Of a DNA stretch of 64,000 nucleotides, positions 56,954 to 64,000 are shown one piece after another. The position numbers were made by a program, and so were the translations under genes. The notes below the pieces were generated by a model, which searched no databases, was not told the DNA's origin, and saw nothing but the letters and a program-made list of their open reading frames with translations. Numbering within the stretch: the stretch's first letter is position 1; each line of letters starts with the position of its first letter. Source of the DNA: Fomes fomentarius (Eukaryota > Basidiomycota > Agaricomycetes > Polyporales > Polyporaceae); assembly GCA_022606135.1 (NCBI GenBank), contig JABYQN010000010.1, positions 1,612,001-1,676,000 on the forward strand. Direction: 5' to 3'.

Positions 56954-58196
56954 ATGGCGGGGGCCCTGCCCTCGTTCCCACCAGCACAGCAAGCACAAAT
57001 TGGTGCGTGGCGGAACCGTAGTGTTGCTGGAGCAGCGAGACTCAACGCCACTTCGCTGAATAGTGCGTTCCAACCAGCGGGACTTCTTTCAGGTCTCAGC
57101 ATTGCGGGAGGAGACGGAAAACGCGCTACGGGCATGGTTTGGTAAGCAGTACATTGAACTCGTAACATTTTGTATTGCGTTGTGTTGAATGCAGAGATGC
57201 TAAGGGACTCGATGGCTAACCCGGTGGGACAAGGAGATTGACTTCGCCGCGAATGTTCTATATTACGGGTTGACTATAGGTTTGGGTGAGCGCAGTATAT
57301 GTTGGGCTCTGCACAGCGAGTTGAAGAGTTCTCAGGGTCCCAGACTCTTGGGGAGGAGTACACGAACATCTGGCTTCATTCGTCTGGAACACAACGCCGT
57401 CCCCCTCCTCGACTGAGAGTAGCTCTCATCCTGCTCCCCACTCTCCCTTCATATCTATTGTCAAGATTGGGCTCTTCGCTCTCGCCTACATCGGCGATAG
57501 GAGCAATACTCCGCAGAATTCCTACGGCATTCGAAGTCTTGTCGGAGATCAACCTGGCTATATTCTACCTTCGGGGAACATATTATAACATTGCGAAGAG
57601 ACTGTTGGGTATTCGTCATGTACGTTCACTGTTTCCATACTTTTATGCGTACTCTGAGACCGTCAGTAGATCTCAGCCATCCCTGAGAACCCAAATGCGC
57701 GACCACCATCATATGCTCTTCTTGGCATATTGCTGGGTGTCCGGCTTCTACATCGAGCACTTGGTTATCTTCGTTTCCGGTCTGCGAAGCTCGAATTCAC
57801 AGATACGAAGGGGCAACGAGTTGCGGACAGCGAAGAAGACATCTTCATTGACGACCGCAGAGTGTCAACCATGCTCGAGTCAGCAAACCAAGACGATGTG
57901 CCGCCACTTCCTGCAGAAGAGGATGAACGGACAGTACTGGATATATCGAGAATACCGCCCGACATTCGGACAGGTAGGAATTGCACGCTGTGCCTTGAAG
58001 AGCGAACAGCGACATGTGCTACGGACTGTGGCCATCTGTTTTGTTGGAATTGCATTGTGGGTTGGGGGCGGGAGAAGGTGAGATCCAGACGCCTCGTTAG
58101 TCCGATATAAGAGTGACATCCTTCTCGCAGGCGGAGTGCCCTCTATGCAGACAGTCATTAAATCTCACCTCTTTATTGCCGGTATATAACCTCTAA
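56954..58196 (+). CDS. PEX10: PEX10, peroxisomal RING E3 ligase
   Basis: Peroxisomal membrane RING protein of the Pex2-Pex10-Pex12 complex that ubiquitinates the Pex5 receptor. Exons 56954-57002, 57064-57141, 57205-57285, 57336-57619, 57670-58077 and 58131-58196 give 321 residues. The N-terminus has [18 protein letters not shown] and [20 protein letters not shown], then [12 protein letters not shown], all typical of PEX10. The C-terminal RING is [37 protein letters not shown]. The acceptor of exon 4 was set at 57335 because it restores both frame and the QTLGEEY motif. Confidence 0.94.
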
Positions 58197-58343
58197 TAAT
58201 TATCGCCCGCATACAAACTCGCGTTCGCGGTTGATCCAGGAGCATTGAAAGTGTGGCATCAGAAGTAGTATCACAGTAAGAACGTACAACATGTGCGCAA
58301 GGAGCCCACACTTTTACACGGCTTAGGGGAAAGTCTCTGGAAC

Positions 58344-58943
58344 TCAGACAACTTGCTGGATGAGCGTGATGTTGTCACCTTTTAGCAGAATGCGACCTAG
58401 AAGAGCAGTGAGTTGAGTATATACGTATATGGTATGAGATCACGTACCCAGTTCTCGCCTTGGCTTCGCATCTTTCACATATACCTCTACGGCATCGTCA
58501 ATCACGATGTTCATGAATTCATCGAAGCCCTATATGGGCTGAAGTCAGCTTGATGTTCGATGGGGGTGCGGAGTTGATAGGGAAAGATCAATAGAATGAA
58601 AGCACTCAATCGCTCTCAGTATCGCTGTGCAATGAAGAAGCTGTTGCCTTCGGGCATACTGAAGTTCAAAACGCGGAGTGCTTTGACAGTGTACTAAGAC
58701 ACGCACAATGATGACCCCCTCGATCCGCATCTCAATGTTGTCATAGAGCCAGATCACGACTTTTGTACCCTGCGAAATGGGCATAAGCAATGAAAGAGGC
58801 TAAGTACGAGCTGCACACCTGTTGTAGGTTCTTGAAGATCACATTCTAGATACGAACGAGTATTAGGGCAATACTACAAGTGCATGGTGATGAGGACGGC
58901 TCACGATGGGTTGAACCATCACCCTCTGCTGACGTCCTGACAT
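58344..58943 (-). CDS. Small nuclear ribonucleoprotein SmE
   Basis: Core spliceosomal Sm protein, part of the heptameric ring on U1, U2, U4 and U5 snRNAs. Exons on the minus strand: 58943-58905, 58845-58819, 58769-58707, 58529-58448 and 58396-58344, giving 87 residues, the usual size. Start MSGRQQRVMVQPI; Sm1 motif VVIWLYDNIEMRIEGVIIGF and EFMNIVIDDA; Sm2 end GRILLKGDNITLIQQV. Five exons of 27-82 nt in a gene of 600 bases. Divergent from the dynein gene with 191 bases between start codons. Confidence 0.95.
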
Positions 58944-59134
58944 GATGGGCTACGAAAGATGGGCGAATGAAAGGAGAGACGGTCCTGAATGTATGGGAGG
59001 GCAAGAGGAGGACGAACAAGAGCCTCGAGTTCATTTAACGCGTAAGGCTTGAGGCGTTTTCGGGAGTTGCCGATTGCCTCTGTAGCGACGCGTCGCGTCT
59101 TGCTAAACTTGTCCTCATCCAGTGTGTCAACAAC

Positions 59135-62100
59135 ATGGAGGTATGCTTCCGTCGCATTTCGCGTCTCCAGCGGCTTGCTGATCTCTTCGTAGTTGTTGGC
59201 ACCCTCCAACTCCTCTACCGCCGCGGCGGTTACCTTCATTACCTTCGTCCAAGACCTCAAACGCAAGACGAAGACATGGGGTCCTATGATTGAGCTCTGC
59301 GCGAGCGGCGAGAAAACGCTTGAACGATTCCGATACCAGTTCCCCGATGATTGGCTATACAGCGATCAGCTCAGAGGAGAATGGAGCGCATTCAACGAGA
59401 TCCTCAAGAGAAAGAACGATTCCATTCAGGAGCAATTAGGTGCGTGCTCTCAGTTGGCTCTATCTAGGGTGTACAGGAGCGTAACTGGACGTTCCGCAGC
59501 CGGACTCCAGCTCAAGATTGTTGCGGAGGACAAGATTGTGGAGAACAAGATCAACGACATCATCCAGGAATGGGAGCAGACTCGTCCCGTACAAGGCAGC
59601 ATGCGCGCCGACACCGCGCTCAACACAATCAACATCTTCGAAGGCAAGCTCACGCGTGTACAAGACGATTACGAGCTTGTATGCAAAGCAAAGGAGGCCC
59701 TCGACCTCGAACTCATCCGGCACACGCGGCTTGAGCCTGTTTTCGAGGAGTTACGCGACCTCAAGGCCGTTTGGACAGCGCTGTCGGGTGTGTGGAACCA
59801 GATAGGCGAACTTCGGGAGATGGTGTGGGCGACAGTGCAGCCGCGGAAATTGAGGCAGCAATTGGATGGGCTGTTGTCGTCGACGAAGGAAATGCCTACG
59901 CGGATGCGACAGTATGCTGCGTTCGAATACGTGCAGGATGTATTGCGGGGGCTCCTCAAGTCCAACACGCTCATTGGAGAACTGAAGTCGGAAGCGTTGA
60001 AGGATAGGCACTGGAAACAGTTGTTCAAGGTGCTGAGGGTTCCGTCACAAATCAGTCTGCCTTTGTGAGTCGCTCTGAAGTATCCGGCGAGGGACAGACT
60101 AACCTGGTACACAGGATGACTCTAGGTCACGTATACGACATGGATTTGCGCAGGAACGAGAACCTGATTAAGGAGGTCATAATTCAAGCGCAGGGAGAGG
60201 TCAGTGATGCTTCAAGATGACACTGTTCCATTCGTTGAGCTGCTATCCTAGATGGCGCTGGAGGAGTATATCAGGCAGGTCAAGGAGACATGGACAAACT
60301 ACACTCTCGACCTGGTCAATTACCAGAACAAGTGTCGATTGATCAGGTACGTAGTTGCTATGCTGTAGCATGGAACAAGGTTTTGACGCTATTGGCAGAG
60401 GATGGGACGATTTGTTCAACAAGTGCAGTGAGAACTTGAACTCGCTCACGGCGATGAAGCTCTCTCCTTACTACAAGGGTGAGTGGCCATGCATCTTTAC
60501 TATAACACGACTAATGCCCGTTCTTTACAGTTTTTGAAGAGGAGGTAACAAGTGTTCGTACTTTCCCGTATGGGTTGGCACTCACCATGATGTCAGGCTG
60601 GATCCTGGGAAGAGAAACTCACTCGCATTCACAACATCTTCGGTGAACTTCGAATTCACATCCAGCGCATTGGTCTGTGACTAATGGAGCCTCTTAGATA
60701 TCTGGATCGACGTTCAGCGACAGTGGGTATACCTTGAGGGTATCTTCTCGGGCAGCGCGGACATCAAGCATCTACTCCCTGTTGAGTCGGCACGGTTCCA
60801 GAACATCAACACCGAATTTCTTGCTGTCATGAAGAAGGTGTACAAGTCACCGTTCGTCATCGACGTGATGAACATTCAAGGCATCCAGAAGTCTCTCGAG
60901 CGGTTGGCGGATCTGCTGAACAAGATTCAAAAGGCACTCGGAGAGTACTTAGAGCGCGAGCGTGCCTCCTTCCCGCGTTTCTACTTCGTCGGTGACGAGG
61001 ATTTGCTCGAGATCATCGGTAACAGCAAAGAGATCCTGCGGATCATGAAGCATCTGAAGAAGATGTTTGCGGGTATCTCGACAATCATGCTCGACGATGA
61101 GTTGACGCAGATCCAGGGTATGGCGTCTCGGGAAGGCGAGGAGGTCCAGTTCAAGGACCCAATTCTCCTCAAGGACTACCCAAAGATCAACGACTGGCTT
61201 AGCAAACTCGAAGCGGAGATGCGAGTGTCTCTTGCGCAGCTTCTCTGTGATGCCGTCGCCGAGCTCCAGTCCTTCTACGGAAGCGTCTCGCCTCTGCCTC
61301 TCGATCAATTCATGGAATGGCTGGAGAAGTACCCTGCTCAATTGGTGACTCTTGCTATCCAGGTCGCCTGGACGGCGTCGGTCGAGAGTGCCCTGGAGAG
61401 CTCACAGTCTTTAGATGGTCCACTCGACACCGTGCGGCAGGGCCTTGATCTCCTTGCGGACGTTGTCTTGACGGAACTCAAGCCGGTAACGCGTCGCAAG
61501 TGCGAGCACCTCATCACGGAGCTCGTTCACCAGCGTGATGTCACGCGTCAGCTCATCCAGCAGAATGTCGTTGACAATCGCGCATTCTCGTGGCTGTACC
61601 AAATGCGCTTCTACCTTAACCGGAGCATCGACAACCCCCTCGACAGGCTCTCGATTCGAGTGGCGGACGCCTCTTTCCCGTACGGATGGGAGTATCTTGG
61701 CGTGCCGGATCGTTTGGTGCAGACCCCGCTGACGGACAGGTGTTACTTGACCCTGACTCAAGCTTTGGACAATCAGCTTGGTGGTGCTCCCTTCGGCCCC
61801 GCCGGGACTGGTGGGTTCATCTCCATTCATGAGACTCCGATTTTGTCATGCTAATTGCGAGACAGGTAAAACCGAATCCGTCAAGGCACTCGGCGTGCAA
61901 CTAGGTCGCTTCGTCCTTGTATTCTGTTGCGATGAGACGTTCGACTTCCAAGCAATGGGTCGTATCTTCGTCGGTCTCTGTCAAGTCGGCGCATGGGGAT
62001 GTTTCGACGAGTTCAATCGTCTTGAGGAACGTATTCTCAGTGCCGTGTCGCAACAGGTGCAGAGCATTCAACAGGGTCTGGCCACCCTGGTGAAGAACCC

Positions 62101-64000
62101 CAACACCGAGATCGAGCTCGTCGGCAAGAACGTCAAGCTCAACAAGAACGTAGGTATCTTCATTACGACTAACCCCAACTACGCCGGTCGTTCGCAACTA
62201 CCACCCAACTTGACGAAGCTATTCCGTCCAATGGCAATGACTCGCCCCGATCGAGAACTCATCGCCCAGGTCATGCTGTTCTCCCAAGGTTTCCGGACTG
62301 CCGAGTCACTCGCGTCCAAGATTGTCCCCTTCTTCAACCTATGCGACGAGCAGCTTTCCCCTCAGCCCCACTACGACTTCGGTCTGCGTGCACTCAAGGC
62401 CGTGCTCCAATCTGCCGGTATCCTCAAGCGTGAGCGTCTGCTCGCATCTAGGAACGATGGCGCCGACGCTGCTGGTCTTTCGGACGCTGCGTCTGAACAA
62501 GTTATAGTCATCCAGAGTGTTACCGAGACCATTGTTCCCAAGCTTGTAGCTGACGATGTCCCGCTGCTGACGAGGTGCGGATTTCCACAGCTCTCGCATT
62601 GTTGTAGTGGCTCACTGTCATATATAGCTTGTTGGCGGATGTGTTCCCTGGTGTCGATTACGTTCCTGTCGATCTGGATGCCCTCCGCGAGCAGATCAGC
62701 AACGTTTGCGCCGAGCGCCGCCTTGTTCAGGGCGAACGCTGGATTAACAAGATCTTACAGCTGTACCAGATCCAGAAGATCCAGCATGGTCTTATGATGG
62801 TCGGCCCATCCGGTAGTGGTAAGACCAATGCCTGGCAGGTTCTCCTGGCGGCCCTCGAGCGACTCGACGGTATAGAGGGCGTGTCCTACGTTATTGACCC
62901 TAAGGCGATGCACAAGGATGCGCTCTACGGTACTCTTGATCCCACAACTCGTGAATGGAACGATGGTCTCTTCACGCACACTCTGCGTAAGATCGTCGAT
63001 GACGTTCGTGGTGAGAGTAGCAAGCGCCACTGGATCATCTTCGACGGCGATGTCGACCCCGAGTGGGTGGAGAACTTGAACAGGTGCATGACTTTGTGTT
63101 TCCGTGAAGATGTCTGCTTATCGTCTGTTTGCAGTGTCCTCGACGACAACAAGCTGTTGACTCTGCCCAACGGAGAACGTCTAAACCTTCCCTCCAATGT
63201 CCGTATCATGTTCGAGGTAGAGCATCTCAAGTACGCGACCCTCGCCACTGTCAGTCGTTGTGGTATGATTTGGTTCAGCGATGATGTTGTCGAGCCTTCC
63301 ATGGTGTTCAAGCACTACTTGGACACGCTCTCCACTGTGCCTTTGGACGCTGAAGACGACGAGGCGCCAGAACTTCCCGGTCGTCGCCAAGACGCTGCGG
63401 AGAACGCAGGATCCCCTCATCTCGCTACTCAGAAGGAGATAGTGTCCATCCTCGGACCGTTCTTCGGCGAGGGTGAGCTCATTATGGCTGCACTCCAGTA
63501 TGCGGAGACTATCGAACACATCATGGACTTCACGGTCACACGTGCTATGAACACTCTTTTCTCTCTCATCAACAAAACCGTCCGGAACGTCATTGAATAC
63601 AACAACCAGCATTCCGACTTCCCCCTCGCCCACGATCGTATTGAGCAGTACGTCACCAAACGTTTGCTCGTCAACATCATCTGGGCATTCTCCGGAGATG
63701 CCCGCCTTGAGCTCCGCGCCGAGCTCGGCGACTTCCTCCGGAAGCAAACAGGTGTCGATCTTCCTCCTTTGAATCAAGGCGGTTCTCTCTTGGACTATGA
63801 CGTCCAGGTCGCCAATGGAGAATGGACCGCTTGGCAGGCTCGTGTTCCTGTCATCGAGATTGAATCTCATGCTGTCACTGCCTCGGATGTTGTCGTACCA
63901 ACCATCGACACTGTCCGTCACGAAGAGGTTCTGTATTCATGGCTATCCGAACATAAGCCCCTAATGCTCTGTGGTCCTCCTGGTTCCGGAAAGACGATGA
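59135..64000 (+). CDS. Cytoplasmic dynein heavy chain, motor half (Dhc2-type), 3' end off window
   Basis: Minus-end-directed microtubule motor. Exons read: 59135-59140, 59193-60064, 60115-60199, 60252-60346, 60399-60478, 60531-60544 (14 nt), 60597-60642, 60698-61810, 61866-62574, 62628-63083, 63135 to the window end. It begins just before the linker ([34 protein letters not shown]). AAA1 follows with Walker A GPAGTGKTES, split by an intron, then [14 protein letters not shown] and [17 protein letters not shown]2 has GPSGSGKT, and AAA3 has GPPGSGKT at the right edge. The usual N-terminal tail of over 1000 residues is absent, because SmE lies immediately upstream. This matches the two-gene dynein heavy chain of Agaricomycetes. 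The 6-nt first exon is inferred. Confidence 0.92.

Noticed and set aside
58919..59266. Minus-strand 115-codon open frame across the SmE-dynein gap
   Set aside because: It looks protein-like in part, but it overlaps the SmE first exon and the dynein exon 2 in antisense and matches no family I know; kept only as a possible shadow.
1..64000. Transposons, tRNA genes and CRISPR-like arrays
   Set aside because: No transposase or reverse-transcriptase motif, terminal repeat pair, tRNA B-box in a cloverleaf context, or regular repeat-spacer array was found by reading.

Overview
The window is nuclear DNA of a filamentous basidiomycete, almost certainly an Agaricomycete. The genes are dense and on both strands. 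Most are broken by many introns of about 45-65 nt with GT-AG borders (donors mainly gtgcgt, gtgagt or gtacgt), and several exons are very small. The proteins are fungal (NPL4, LAS1, PEX10, SmE, ISA1, Mgr2/Romo1, UbiA, GH28, DUF7702). The motor half of cytoplasmic dynein heavy chain starts as its own gene at the right edge, which is the split arrangement known from Agaricomycetes. No tRNA, rRNA, CRISPR array or intact transposon was recognised.

Layout. 0-8 kb, + strand: NPL4 (5' end cut off), a Cys3/Met4-type bZIP factor, COX19 and a glycerophosphodiester phosphodiesterase. 8.5-9.7 kb, - strand: an old yellow enzyme with an apparent frameshift. 11.2-12.75 kb: a UbiA prenyltransferase. 12.75-15.9 kb: the most gene-poor stretch. 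15.9-18.3 kb: a secreted/single-pass membrane protein. 19.2-21.3 kb, - strand: LAS1. 21.8-24.7 kb: a tandem pair of DUF7702 membrane proteins. 25.2-26.5 kb: a dienelactone hydrolase. 26.7-30.4 kb, - strand: an F-box protein and an unknown tail-anchored protein.

30.9-55 kb holds two co-scattered families with three members each. One is a PNPOx-fold flavin-type protein with a C-terminal membrane anchor (30.9-32.0 -, 34.1-35.0 +, 51.3-52.2 -). The other is a TPR protein of about 540 residues (35.6-37.9 +, 38.3-40.7 +, 52.7-55.0 -). The second TPR copy is a pseudogene with three independent lesions, and the third seems to have turned an intron into coding sequence. All three TPR copies share a conserved block upstream of the start codon. 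Interleaved with them are ISA1 (-), an ammonium transporter (-), two tandem GH28 pectinases (+), a serine-rich protein (-) and mitochondrial ribosomal protein mL43 (-).

56-64 kb: an Mgr2/Romo1 gene (-) with a 4-nt microexon, diverging from PEX10 (+); then SmE (-), diverging from the dynein motor gene (+), which runs off the right end. The genes are mostly unrelated housekeeping functions. The visible local themes are gene duplication (DUF7702, GH28, PNPOx, TPR) and unusual splicing. Exon coordinates were read by eye from splice signals, reading-frame closure and family motifs; no alignment was run.
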